Notes: a model not told the origin generated them from the letters alone. A stretch of DNA of 64,000 bases from Thalassobacterium maritimum (GCF_031127805.1 NZ_JARXHW010000008.1:1-64000), one strand, 5' to 3'; positions 1 through 8,107 are shown, numbered from the stretch's first letter. Numbers and translations are program-made.

Positions 1-116
1 CGAGCTTAAAACAGCTCAGCTTGCCAAAGTACAGATTCATCTGCAATTAACTGAATTCAACTCACAACATATTCCCCGCACTTTTAATCACACCCGCTTT
101 CGACAGATGACTAACT

Positions 117-1256
117 TTATTTATTGCTGCTGACAGTGTGCTTGGACAAATATTCTTTTAGCAAATAATTCGCCAATGCCTCAATGTCCTTAGGCAGGTT
201 CTGAATGTCATTCCAGGCTCTTGGGCCATCGCTGAAGTTCCACGAGCCTTCAATCCATTTGCATTGGCCCGAGATTCGCTCGATCTCGTCCCGGAATGCC
301 GCCTTGCTCAAGTCAGCATGGTCATCTGCGCGTTCTGTTATCGCGTCCATCAGGAAGCCCATCGAAACCATGCCAGCACCATGGGTTAGGCGGGATTTTG
401 TCGGAGGGAGTTTCCAGGCAGTCGGGAAAGTGTCTGCTACTGCGCCCCAATACTTATTCAGTATCGTAACGATTCCATCGACATCAGGTTCGCCCGACTC
501 GGTGTAGGTATAGTGCATTAGCGTTCCGTCGCTGAGAGAGTGCTCTAGTAGCTTTAATACGGAGTTGTAGGAGATATTGGCATCGGGGTTCCGATTCGTG
601 GGGGTCTTGATGCGGCCAGCGAAAGGAGAAGGCCCATCGCTATCGACGGGGTAGTTGAGACGTGTGACAATCTGTGCTGGCAGTTTGCGTTTTTCCAACG
701 GGAGAGCGAGGCGAGTATTAGTCGAAGGTAGGAGTTCGTAGATGAGATCCTTCGGCAATGGCTTGGTCGAGTTCACCAATATGAACTGTTCACGTTGCTC
801 TTCTTGGTTGGCAACAAATGCAACGACGGAAACCGGGAAGGACTCTACTGATGAGTCGCGAATCGCAGCTGTGCGTTGCTGTCCGTCTACGATCCAACCA
901 ATTTTCATGGCTGCGTCGTCTGAGCAGGGGAGGTTCAGCACGCCTGCCGATGATGCACTATTGTCGGCACCTTTCATTGTAAACTCGTCGAAGTCGACTG
1001 TCCGATCAAATGCGATCACGAGCGCATTTGGCATCAGTGGGTTTTCAGATTCAAGGTAGCGGCGAATTTCTTTGATGTGAGCAAAAACTTCTGGGCGCTG
1101 ATAGCCAAAGAGTTCGTTCTGGTTTTCTTGATCTCGCCCGATACGCACGATGTTGGCAAACTTTGGAATTATTTTTCCATCGACGACGAACGAGTAGAGT
1201 TCGCGGTTGTTACCTTGGCTAAACTTGATTGCAGGAATTTGAATTGTTTCAGACAT
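117..1256 (-). CDS. DGQHR-domain protein (DpdB/DndB-like), copy 2
   Basis: A 379-residue protein with the family motif as DGQQR at residues 124-128, set in the usual WIVDGQQRTAAI context, plus an upstream GYQRPEV segment (residues 51-57). DGQHR proteins include DndB of DNA phosphorothioation and DpdB, which helps the transglycosylase DpdA put preQ0 into DNA; the motif resembles that of ParB/Srx-type proteins. It is the last gene of a four-gene minus-strand operon. Its ATG lies inside the stop region of the DpdA-like gene (8-base overlap, 1249-1256), indicating translational coupling. It is a diverged paralogue of the DGQHR gene on the other side of dpdA. The family is clear; the partnership with DpdA is inferred from context. 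Confidence 0.82.
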   Translation of the reverse strand: MSETIQIPAIKFSQGNNRELYSFVVDGKIIPKFANIVRIGRDQENQNELFGYQRPEVFAHIKEIRRYLESENPLMPNALVIAFDRTVDFDEFTMKGADNSASSAGVLNLPCSDDAAMKIGWIVDGQQRTAAIRDSSVESFPVSVVAFVANQEEQREQFILVNSTKPLPKDLIYELLPSTNTRLALPLEKRKLPAQIVTRLNYPVDSDGPSPFAGRIKTPTNRNPDANISYNSVLKLLEHSLSDGTLMHYTYTESGEPDVDGIVTILNKYWGAVADTFPTAWKLPPTKSRLTHGAGMVSMGFLMDAITERADDHADLSKAAFRDEIERISGQCKWIEGSWNFSDGPRAWNDIQNLPKDIEALANYLLKEYLSKHTVSSNK

Positions 1257-2511
1257 GATGTGTTGTTGCGGTGCGTTTTCCTTTTAAAATTGAGTAGTAG
1301 TTGTAAAGATTGTGAAAGCCGCGGCGCCGATTGCGTTCGGCTCCTCTGAATATGACTACGTGGATGCCGAGTTCTTTACAGATCGGACAATCGCAGTTCC
1401 TCCAAGGCTTTTCTTTCAGCGTGCGGACATAAAGTGGCCGATTTTTAATTTTGGGCTTCTGGGTGATGAGTGCTTCAAGTTGGCAGAGCGCCTCGGTCAC
1501 TTCTTCGACGGAGGCTGTGCCTTGGTCGAATCCCTTTAATAACCGCATGCAATCAAGTTCCAATTTACGTGCTTCGTCTTGAGATATGGCACCAGAAAGA
1601 ACTAATTTCTTCACTTTGTTGTTCTCTCCGACTTGTTGCACCCTCAGCGCGATGAAACTGTCTCCGTTCAGTTGAAAGTTGTCTCGGTCGCTTTTGAACG
1701 CCTGCAATAGTGGTGCTGTGCTATCTGCGCTGACGACTCCGAATTTTTCAAACTCTCTTAATTCGTCGATACGGGAGATGCCAAGTAGGTGAAACTTGGT
1801 GTCTTTTTTTCGGATTTTTTCGATCTTACGTAGGCAGCTTTCAATCTCATCGGTTTTTAGAGGAACCATGCCTCCGAGAGCAATATAATCGTAACCGATC
1901 TCCTGGAGCTTTTCGACCGCATCAGCATATGAACTCGGACTCCAACCTTGAGCAACGCCCAGAGGTTTGAATTTCACTTTTCGAGAGATACAGCTCTCTA
2001 AGAACTCTTTGGCTAGACGTAGGGTTGTATCTTGACGTCGCTTGAACTCAGCTAGTTCTTCTAGTTTTTTACTATCAGGATAGATTTTATATTCTGATTC
2101 GTCTTCATCCTCAAATCCGAGGATCACGTGGTCCAAGCTGATCCCGAGGTCGAAGCCTAGGTCATCATAGAAGTCGATGACTTCGTCCACGCTATAGGGG
2201 GGCTCTGGATCGTTTCGATAAGTGAAGGCTCCACAATCGCCAATGACCTTAATGTGCTCACGCTCCGGGGTATCTAGTCGTAAGAACTTTCGAATGCCCT
2301 GTCGCATCAGGCGCTGTCTCTGAGCCATTGAATAGCGAGTCTTGACGACTGCTTTAGAAATGAGCATTCCGTCATACGGTGGTTGTTCGTAGACTTCATG
2401 AGGGTAGGCCTCGGAGACGATACGCTTACGCTTGCGGTCATGCTCTTCTTCGTCGAAGCAATAACCGGGGTTGATTACGTCGACGCTGTCTGGGAAATAA
2501 AACTGGATCAC
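1249..2511 (-). CDS. dpdA: DpdA-like tRNA-guanine transglycosylase homologue
   Basis: A 420-residue TGT-fold protein. Visible landmarks are GDCGAF near residue 92 (position of the TGT general-base Asp), the IALGGMVP strand that corresponds to the TGT base-recognition GG segment, SADSTAP (candidate nucleophilic Asp), and a C-terminal zinc site formed by C373, C375, C378 and H400. The long charged N-terminus and the CDCPIC...GFHN ending fit the DpdA branch, which exchanges guanine in DNA for preQ0, better than housekeeping Tgt. Both ends overlap neighbouring DGQHR genes (4 and 8 bases). No preQ0 synthesis gene (folE, queD, queE, queC) is in view, so the base would have to come from the host queuosine pathway. 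The DNA-versus-tRNA substrate is inferred from family resemblance and context. Confidence 0.85.
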   Translation of the reverse strand: MIQFYFPDSVDVINPGYCFDEEEHDRKRKRIVSEAYPHEVYEQPPYDGMLISKAVVKTRYSMAQRQRLMRQGIRKFLRLDTPEREHIKVIGDCGAFTYRNDPEPPYSVDEVIDFYDDLGFDLGISLDHVILGFEDEDESEYKIYPDSKKLEELAEFKRRQDTTLRLAKEFLESCISRKVKFKPLGVAQGWSPSSYADAVEKLQEIGYDYIALGGMVPLKTDEIESCLRKIEKIRKKDTKFHLLGISRIDELREFEKFGVVSADSTAPLLQAFKSDRDNFQLNGDSFIALRVQQVGENNKVKKLVLSGAISQDEARKLELDCMRLLKGFDQGTASVEEVTEALCQLEALITQKPKIKNRPLYVRTLKEKPWRNCDCPICKELGIHVVIFRGAERNRRRGFHNLYNYYSILKGKRTATTHHV

Positions 2512-3656
2512 TTGGTCTGCCTTTCCCGCACATATGTTCGTATTAGGAAGTTTGATAGTGCTTTTACATGGCGTGGCACATTTTGCACCTCGTTCCAGTC
2601 AATTCGAAGCTCTTCCCAAGTTCCTCCTGTCCATCTGCATACGTCCTTTACGTAAGCGAGTTCTTGGGCCACTGCTTTAGCTGCATTGGGATGGGAGATG
2701 TCAATGCGGGGGATAATTCGATCCATTAGCCGACCTGCAGCCCATAGCCCAGCGCCATGCATCAGTCGACTGCGGGTTGCTGGCAGTCCCCAAGCTTCGG
2801 GAAAAGTCATTTTGACGCCATTCCAGTATACGAGTAGCATCTTGCATATGGTGTCTGTCTCGGTCTCTCCTGTGGCAACATCTCGATAAGGGAATAAGCA
2901 CCCGGATGGTTGCGTCAGGCTTTCTTTAATTACTTTGATTAATGGACCATCCGAAACAACTGCATTTCTCTTCTGTTCTACGGTCATCGAGGTGCGTTTT
3001 ATCATCTCAAAGAAGGGGGACGTAGGTTCCTGATTTAGGTAGTTTACCAGTGATGACGGAATCTTGCTTGCCGCGAGTCGCGATGAAATAGACATCGAGA
3101 CTTCCGGAAGCAGTTCCTCGACTAGTCCTTTGGGAAGCGGGCGTGAATTATTGATTCGCAGGAATTGGTCGCGCTGGGTTTCGATGTCATCCGTAATGAA
3201 TGCGGAGACCGGAATTGGGACATCTTGATTCTTAGCTTTAGAGATCGCCATGAGGCGCTGCTGTCCGTCGACAACCCAGGCGGTTTTTCTGCCGCTAGTC
3301 CCGGTGTCGGTGGGGATTTGAAGTTCACCTGCATGAGAGACTCCATCAAACGATTTAGGGCCACGCTGCTTGACGAAGCGAACTCGGCTTGAGAATGCTA
3401 AAATGATCGGGTGGGGGAATAGGACCTTCCCCTCGTCGAGATATTTGACGATGTCCTGGACGTGTTTTCGGACTTCAGGTCTTTGATAACCGATTAGCTT
3501 ACCAGAATTATCTCGGGATATTCGGGAAATGTCAGCAATATCGAGTAACTCTTTACCTGTTAAGCTGAACTGGTAGACAGCATTGTCTTTAGATTGAGAC
3601 AACATTGTAGCCCGTCGCTTAATCACTGGCGTGGTCTTTTTCTTAGCTTTAGGCAT
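2508..3656 (-). CDS. DGQHR-domain protein (DpdB/DndB-like), copy 1
   Basis: A 382-residue protein with DGQQR at residues 130-134 (WVVDGQQRLMAI) and a GYQRPEV segment at residues 56-62, the same layout as the paralogue at 117-1256. It differs by a basic N-terminal extension (MPKAKKK...). It starts inside the stop of the upstream DUF6884-like gene (8-base overlap) and its TGA overlaps the dpdA-like ATG (ATGA). In characterised dpd clusters one DGQHR protein (DpdB) assists DpdA; two copies on either side of DpdA in one operon is not a layout I know, and it suggests a heteromeric complex or split roles. Function is inferred from family and context. Confidence 0.82.
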   Translation of the reverse strand: MPKAKKKTTPVIKRRATMLSQSKDNAVYQFSLTGKELLDIADISRISRDNSGKLIGYQRPEVRKHVQDIVKYLDEGKVLFPHPIILAFSSRVRFVKQRGPKSFDGVSHAGELQIPTDTGTSGRKTAWVVDGQQRLMAISKAKNQDVPIPVSAFITDDIETQRDQFLRINNSRPLPKGLVEELLPEVSMSISSRLAASKIPSSLVNYLNQEPTSPFFEMIKRTSMTVEQKRNAVVSDGPLIKVIKESLTQPSGCLFPYRDVATGETETDTICKMLLVYWNGVKMTFPEAWGLPATRSRLMHGAGLWAAGRLMDRIIPRIDISHPNAAKAVAQELAYVKDVCRWTGGTWEELRIDWNEVQNVPRHVKALSNFLIRTYVRERQTK

Positions 3657-4593
3657 GATTGGTTACCTCCTTAAATAGTCCTCGGAAGCGTTTCATCTCG
3701 CATGCAAAACCTGCATCACGAAAAGCGCGTAGGGTTGGTGAGTAGCTGGTTGCTCCGTTTTCTATCTCTTTTATTATGAATTTTTTAGCTTGATCGTCTG
3801 TGGCTGGTTTTCGGTCGAAAGTTATTTTTGAGCCGTGCTGTTGGCACCTCTTTTGGAAAAAAGATCGACAATCTGAAGTCGTAATCGATGCAGTCGAGCG
3901 TTTAGAGCGTAAATATTCTAATGCCATTCGAGCGCTTAAACTGACGCGACTCCCTCCGAGTTTTTGAAGTAGATCTGATTCTATCGGAATCCAGCCCTTT
4001 AAGTTCCGACGGGCGGGATCTTTATCGGTTGTGAAAATTAGGAATTGGATATCCGGTCGTAGTTTTTGGATCGATTGGATTTCTCCCTTTAGAGCCTCTA
4101 GGTAGAGGCTGGATAGGAGGCACACTACAGTGCGAGTTTCACTTGTGATTGCTTGGTTGAGGAAGGTTAAACGCTTTTTCGCTGATAAGTTTTGGTTTAT
4201 CTGTTTCCACCAATTTCGAACAATGCCTCTACGTTTCAACGGGAGGGTTAAGGGCGAGCAGATGTCGTCGGTCGCACCAGATTGAAATGTGGCCGCGTAG
4301 TTAGGTATTTTGTCGTCGTGGGATAGTAAGCCCAAGCCAGCAGATGCTATTAATAATTGGTGTCTGGCCCCTTTTTGACCTAGTGCAATTATTATTTCTC
4401 TGATTACGCTCCAGTATTGGCCAAGATACATTTCATCTGCTGGAGTTTCCCAATCGCTACTTTGGACCAATTTCGTCCATGCATTGAGACGTCCCTCCCC
4501 AGTTGTAGCTTTAATTGTATGCATCATGACGCACTTCCCTTCGGTGCGTTTCTTCTGCTGGCTGCAGGATGCAATTATAACTATTTCAGACAT
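3649..4593 (-). CDS. DUF6884-like protein, first gene of the dpd-like operon
   Basis: A 314-residue soluble protein. The N-terminus has an ASCSQQKK motif (residues 8-15), then LYLGQYW, then LLIASAGLGLL and IPNYAATF. This series of landmarks recalls DUF6884 proteins and, more distantly, the YaaA (DUF328) fold. The last third (about 225-314) is basic and may be a separate nucleic-acid-binding tail. It is promoter-proximal in the operon and overlaps the next gene by 8 bases. No catalytic role is established; a part in DNA-base modification is inferred only from its linkage to the DpdA-like gene. The start is the ATG at 4593, preceded by a palindrome at 4625-4638. The family assignment is by eye and moderately confident. 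Confidence 0.6.
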   Translation of the reverse strand: MSEIVIIASCSQQKKRTEGKCVMMHTIKATTGEGRLNAWTKLVQSSDWETPADEMYLGQYWSVIREIIIALGQKGARHQLLIASAGLGLLSHDDKIPNYAATFQSGATDDICSPLTLPLKRRGIVRNWWKQINQNLSAKKRLTFLNQAITSETRTVVCLLSSLYLEALKGEIQSIQKLRPDIQFLIFTTDKDPARRNLKGWIPIESDLLQKLGGSRVSLSARMALEYLRSKRSTASITTSDCRSFFQKRCQQHGSKITFDRKPATDDQAKKFIIKEIENGATSYSPTLRAFRDAGFACEMKRFRGLFKEVTNHA

Positions 4594-4624
4594 GATGTGC
4601 AGTTAATGTGTTTCATTTGAAAAA

Positions 4625-4638
4625 ATAACTGCAGTTAT
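4625..4638. promoter_or_regulatory. 14-bp perfect palindrome upstream of the dpd-like operon
   Basis: ATAACTGCAGTTAT is perfectly self-complementary. It sits 32 bases upstream of the first ATG (4593) of the minus-strand operon, where a repressor or activator operator would be expected. No regulator gene that would bind it is evident nearby. Confidence 0.35.
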
Positions 4639-4639
4639 G

Positions 4640-4912
4640 GTGCTCAAATATTCAAGTGGAAACAACATTAAACTTGTTAAATTTGCGTCTGTCGGAGTGT
4701 GGGTGCGTTTATGTTGTCGGAGTTAGCGCAGGATGTCTTAAGAGGAATTATGTAAAAACAACTTGATTTTAATAATGTTCTTCTCATCTTGATAATTGGT
4801 TTTGATACGACCAGTGGATGCTTCCCCGCAAAGCATACAAACGGTATCGCAGCTTTGCTGTTTCCGATTGAAGTTCTGTCTATCAGTGCGGGGTTTATAA
4901 CAGGACCTCATT
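4640..4912. other. divergent intergenic region between dpd-like operon and FGE gene
   Basis: This AT-rich, gene-free spacer must hold the promoters for both directions. It includes a small hairpin (ATGCTT...AAGCAT, 4819-4837). A possible 63-codon minus-strand frame crosses it, but its composition is poor and it overlaps the FGE gene start, so I do not call it. I could not pick convincing -35/-10 pairs by eye. Confidence 0.4.
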
Positions 4913-6688
4913 ATGCAACAATCTGACAAAGTATGTGTAGCTTCGCGCTACATTCCATTTAAGAAATATCACATCGCTGAGTTAAGCGATCTTTCACCGG
5001 AGGCGATTAAAAGCGCTGCACGGACGGCAAGAAAAAAGTATAACGATCGAGAGGAGTTGAAGCAGAGCACTGCACTCAATTTCATCTCCAAAAAACTTGG
5101 AGCGACGGGAGGCTTTGCTGGGTATTCGAAATTATACCAATCTGAGATTAAGCCATTCATGGATCAATACGGACTCAAACACCGTGAGGATCTCATCAAG
5201 CCGCGATGTGAATGGTGCCCTTCGGTTAACATCAGCCCTGCGCAAATCGCAGATCAGTTGTTTCTAGGGCATGGCAAACAGGTCACTCGTCTTTTTACTG
5301 GTTATGATGTCGATTGGGCTGGAATTGATGCTGCGTTTTATAAGAAACAACAGCGTTCATCATTCATGAACATCAGCAATCCGATTCATCGATTTGATCT
5401 TGTTGAGCAGTGTAACTCATTGATTCGTGAGCATCCTTTTGAAGAAGATTGGTATCCTGAGCATCCTGCAAACGAGGTTATCCAAATGATTCGAGTTCAC
5501 CTCATCTCCGATTCTAGGTCGACCCTTGCTGGGACTTATTTTCCTGAGAATGAGTTCACCTCAGAGCGTGTGTTAGCTCTGTATTGCGATAATACTTATG
5601 CCCTTGAGCTTCACCGGGAAGATAGGGATAGGTTGCTGAGGAACCTGGAGGTCTTCCGGAAGTGGATGGCTGCGGTACCGATGGGATGGGTAGATGTGCT
5701 GCGCTTCAACGATAATCTGATCTTCTTACGTGGAGCGGATGGGGCTTATGATTTTCTTATTCGAAAGGCTAAGGATCGTCCGTTTGTCCATCAAGTGGGG
5801 GAGAACCTTAAACAAAAGCATACCCCGAAGTCCAATGATGCCTATCATTACAATCGATGGCTCTATTTCGAGTATGATGGCTGGAAGGAAATGGATGCGC
5901 ATAAAGCAGAAGAGTTGCACTACGCGAAAGGTGGGACGGCTAAAGACTACCCTCAGGATGCGCTTAAACAGTATCTAATTGACCAAGGTGTGTATACTTC
6001 ACCTGAGAAGACGGCAAGTCCATCGGATGCCTATCAGCAACCTACAGAAGACTTTCATCGGTTAACGTTGGGTGGTCGTGGAGTATATGTGTCCGACTTG
6101 ATATCTATTGACCAGTTCTCGGAATTCATGAAGGACCCTCAGTGCGATTATCGTCTCGAACGAGAAGAGGTGAAAAACGTCGAATGCTGGAAGAGTCCAA
6201 ATCAGAATTCATCTGATTTACCGGCTTCTGTTACGTGGTGTGATGCCAATGCATATGCTGCTTGGGTGAGTCAGAAGTGTGGCTTGCCAGTGCGATTATT
6301 GAAGGAATCTGAGTATTATGAAATGTATAAGCAGGCAGCGAATCCTTATCAATTTAAAGGGTGGTTGTATGCTCCTCACTGCGATATCGGTCCGGGGTTA
6401 GAGGGGTGGATTGCTGAGAATTCCCATTTGTCTGAATATGAGTTAACATGGAATTCCACATTTCGTTGTGAGCAGGTTCAGCATCCGGGCGGAGTGACTA
6501 TCTGTCGAAATTACCGATTTGGTGAATGGATCAATGAGCGTGGTTGTGTGGTGAATACTGCCTTTCTTGGTTCATTGGTATATCCCGAACTGTCAGCACA
6601 GAGGGCTTATTGGAGTGAAACGCTGACTGGTGAGTATAAGCTCATGCGCATCGGCTTTAGGCTCTGTTACTTGGCTGACGCTGAGTAA
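4913..6688 (+). CDS. orphan FGE-sulfatase (SUMF1) domain protein with unknown N-terminal domain
   Basis: A 591-residue protein. Residues about 385-588 show the formylglycine-generating-enzyme/SUMF1 fold pattern: LPASVTWCDANAYAAWVSQ, then a RLLKESEYYE segment (RLPTEAEWE in classical members), FGEWINERG, and a terminal AYWSET...GFRLCY. Residues about 15-90 form a compact basic N-terminal module with the pattern ALNFISKKLG-GGFAGY that I do not recognise by name. The middle is unassigned. There is no signal peptide, so it is probably cytoplasmic, and no sulfatase is nearby. Such orphan domains often serve as C-type-lectin-like binding or variable modules. It is divergent from the dpd-like operon and followed by a mini-ORF in the same transcription unit. 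Its link to DNA modification is unproven. Confidence 0.75.
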   Translation: MQQSDKVCVASRYIPFKKYHIAELSDLSPEAIKSAARTARKKYNDREELKQSTALNFISKKLGATGGFAGYSKLYQSEIKPFMDQYGLKHREDLIKPRCEWCPSVNISPAQIADQLFLGHGKQVTRLFTGYDVDWAGIDAAFYKKQQRSSFMNISNPIHRFDLVEQCNSLIREHPFEEDWYPEHPANEVIQMIRVHLISDSRSTLAGTYFPENEFTSERVLALYCDNTYALELHREDRDRLLRNLEVFRKWMAAVPMGWVDVLRFNDNLIFLRGADGAYDFLIRKAKDRPFVHQVGENLKQKHTPKSNDAYHYNRWLYFEYDGWKEMDAHKAEELHYAKGGTAKDYPQDALKQYLIDQGVYTSPEKTASPSDAYQQPTEDFHRLTLGGRGVYVSDLISIDQFSEFMKDPQCDYRLEREEVKNVECWKSPNQNSSDLPASVTWCDANAYAAWVSQKCGLPVRLLKESEYYEMYKQAANPYQFKGWLYAPHCDIGPGLEGWIAENSHLSEYELTWNSTFRCEQVQHPGGVTICRNYRFGEWINERGCVVNTAFLGSLVYPELSAQRAYWSETLTGEYKLMRIGFRLCYLADAE

Positions 6689-6757
6689 CCCTCCGCTTTT
6701 TCGTTTCCCGGGAAAACAAACTGAAAAGTCATCCTGAATATTAGGAAGGAGGTAAAT

Positions 6758-6835
6758 ATGAGTCAGGATAATCCAAACTATCCCAGCACTACGGGCAATC
6801 CGTCAGGTGGTGGTCGTGGAAATCAGTCGAAGTAA
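6758..6835 (+). CDS. 25-residue Gly/Asn/Ser/Pro-rich peptide with strong RBS
   Basis: ATG at 6758 is preceded by AGGAAGGAGG (6743-6752) five bases upstream, the strongest Shine-Dalgarno sequence I noticed in a window where most are weak. The frame ends with TAA at 6833-6835, and a terminator follows at 6854. The peptide begins MSQDNPNYPSTTGNP and ends in a GGGRGN-type tail; it has no hydrophobic stretch. Position and signals suggest it is translated in quantity from the FGE-gene transcript. Function is unknown: it could be a peptide substrate, an antitoxin-like partner or a leader. Confidence 0.6.
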   Translation: MSQDNPNYPSTTGNPSGGGRGNQSK

Positions 6836-6853
6836 TCAACCTTAGGAATAACA

Positions 6854-6886
6854 AGAGGCGTCCTTGATAGGGTCGCCTCTTTTTTA
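6854..6886 (+). terminator. Rho-independent terminator after the 25-residue ORF
   Basis: AGAGGCG and CGCCTCT form a GC-rich stem with an inner CCT/AGG extension around a TGAT loop, followed directly by six Ts. It closes the FGE-plus-peptide transcription unit. Confidence 0.85.
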
Positions 6887-7167
6887 TGGAATGTAGGTGT
6901 CCTAGTCGGACGTTTAGTGCTGATGTTTAAGCCAGAACGGGTAGGGCTTGGGTGAAGAACCGTGTGCTTGCTCTGCGGATGCGGTAGAGGGAGGGAGTTT
7001 GGTGGTGGGCATGCTCGGTGGCTGTGGAATGTCTCTAACTGTGGGGTCGGGACCTCCCTGCTCAACGGACTCGGGGGCAAAGGCACCATCGGTCGAAGGA
7101 TTCGGGTATCTAAACTCTGCAGTCGGTAGGCTTGATTAATTGACGAGATTGTAGTAAAAGAGGAGGC

Positions 7168-7347
7168 ATTGCCTTCGCCCCTCGCGCCGCGTTGCTCACT
7201 GTAGCGCAGCATCTGATCAATCGTTCCCGGGATGGCATCTTTCACCTTGGGCGACTTACATTCGATCAGCGCCACCGGTAGGCCATTTAGAAACAAGACC
7301 ACATCCGGGATGATGTGATGCTCCGTCCCACGGAGGCACTGAGGCAC
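7168..7347 (-). pseudogene. fragment of type I restriction subunit HsdR
   Basis: Reading the minus strand, about 60 residues are clearly HsdR N-terminal nuclease sequence: TEHHIIPDVVLFLNG followed by LIECKSPK and a DQMLRYSEQ segment. The PD-(D/E)XK residues D15, E29 and K31 of this frame are visible. The surrounding frame loses all resemblance after the GARGEGN segment and becomes Pro/Ser/Thr-rich non-sense, and no helicase or other Hsd part is present. It is a relic of a restriction locus, spliced next to another relic at 7478-8107. Confidence 0.75.
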
Positions 7348-7477
7348 GGAGAGTGCCCTGCGGGCTGAGTCTTGGAGTCGTGATTGGCGTTTTTGGTAGC
7401 GTTTCTGTTGGCGTCTTTAGGGTAGTTTTTGGGGTAGCGATCTGGGTAGTCTCTCTTGTATTTGTTCGTAGGCTTCT

Positions 7478-8107
7478 TCATTTTAACACCTCCCACTTGC
7501 CGTTCTTTTTGGGGCCTACGTGGCGGAGCTTGCCTTCTTTGACTAGCTTCGCTGTGGTTTTCTCAACGAGGCTAATTGATTTTTCGATTTCAACAGCAAC
7601 TTGTCTAAGTGTGAATTTTGGGTTTTCCTCCAAGAGTCGAAGTATTTGAACAGGCGTTTCTACCTTACTTTCTACCTCATTTTCTACCTTAACCCTCTCC
7701 GACGTTTCTGGTAGCTTTTCTAGTGGCGTTTTCTCTGAACGACCCAGATCCACCCGGTCCGTCCCGGAGTTTTTCGCCACCTTGATCGAAGTGTTATTCG
7801 TATCCGCCAGCAGATAGGCCGGCCGCATAGTTGTAGGCTCCCTCTGCCGTCTTGAGCTCCAAGTTCGTGGCAAACTTCCCATTCAACGGACGCCCAATCG
7901 CTTCGTAATAAATCTTCAACTGCGCGAAACTCAGTTCCTGCCGGGGCGCAGTAATCCGCCCGATAGAGTTGCGGGTGCGCGTCGCGAACAGCTGCTTGAT
8001 CATCCGCTCCGACATCGGCTCAGCCGCACTGCCGATCCGAATCAAACAGCCACGCGGACTCATTCCCTGCTTGCGCAAATAGTAAGGTTTCTCGGAGCCA
8101 CTCTTTC
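7478..8107 (-). pseudogene. frameshifted and deleted AlbA_2-type ATP-binding regulator
   Basis: On the minus strand, codons from about 8107 read KPYYLRKQGMSPRGCLIRIG and continue to AEGAYNYAA near 7825. The sense then continues in another frame with AYLLADTNNTSIKVAK and SGTDRVDL, so there is a frameshift near 7825. The AlbA_2 part then jumps abruptly to a winged-helix C-terminus (LRQVAVEIEKSISLVEK ... KKNGKWEVLK), implying an internal deletion. The 5' end is also missing. A 64-codon minus-strand frame that begins at its stop (ATGA, GGAGG upstream) is low-complexity and probably not a gene. Confidence 0.7.

Noticed and set aside
4738..4929. 63-codon minus-strand frame between the dpd-like operon and FGE gene
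   Set aside because: No RBS, Cys-rich and low-complexity, and it overlaps the FGE gene start.
4913..6688. Diversity-generating retroelement target (FGE domains are frequent targets)
   Set aside because: No reverse transcriptase, template repeat or accessory gene is in the window.
7287..7481. 64-codon minus-strand frame beginning in the stop of the AlbA_2 remnant
   Set aside because: It has a plausible RBS, but the product is a Lys/Asn/Tyr/Asp low-complexity run that ends in the antisense of HsdR relic sequence.
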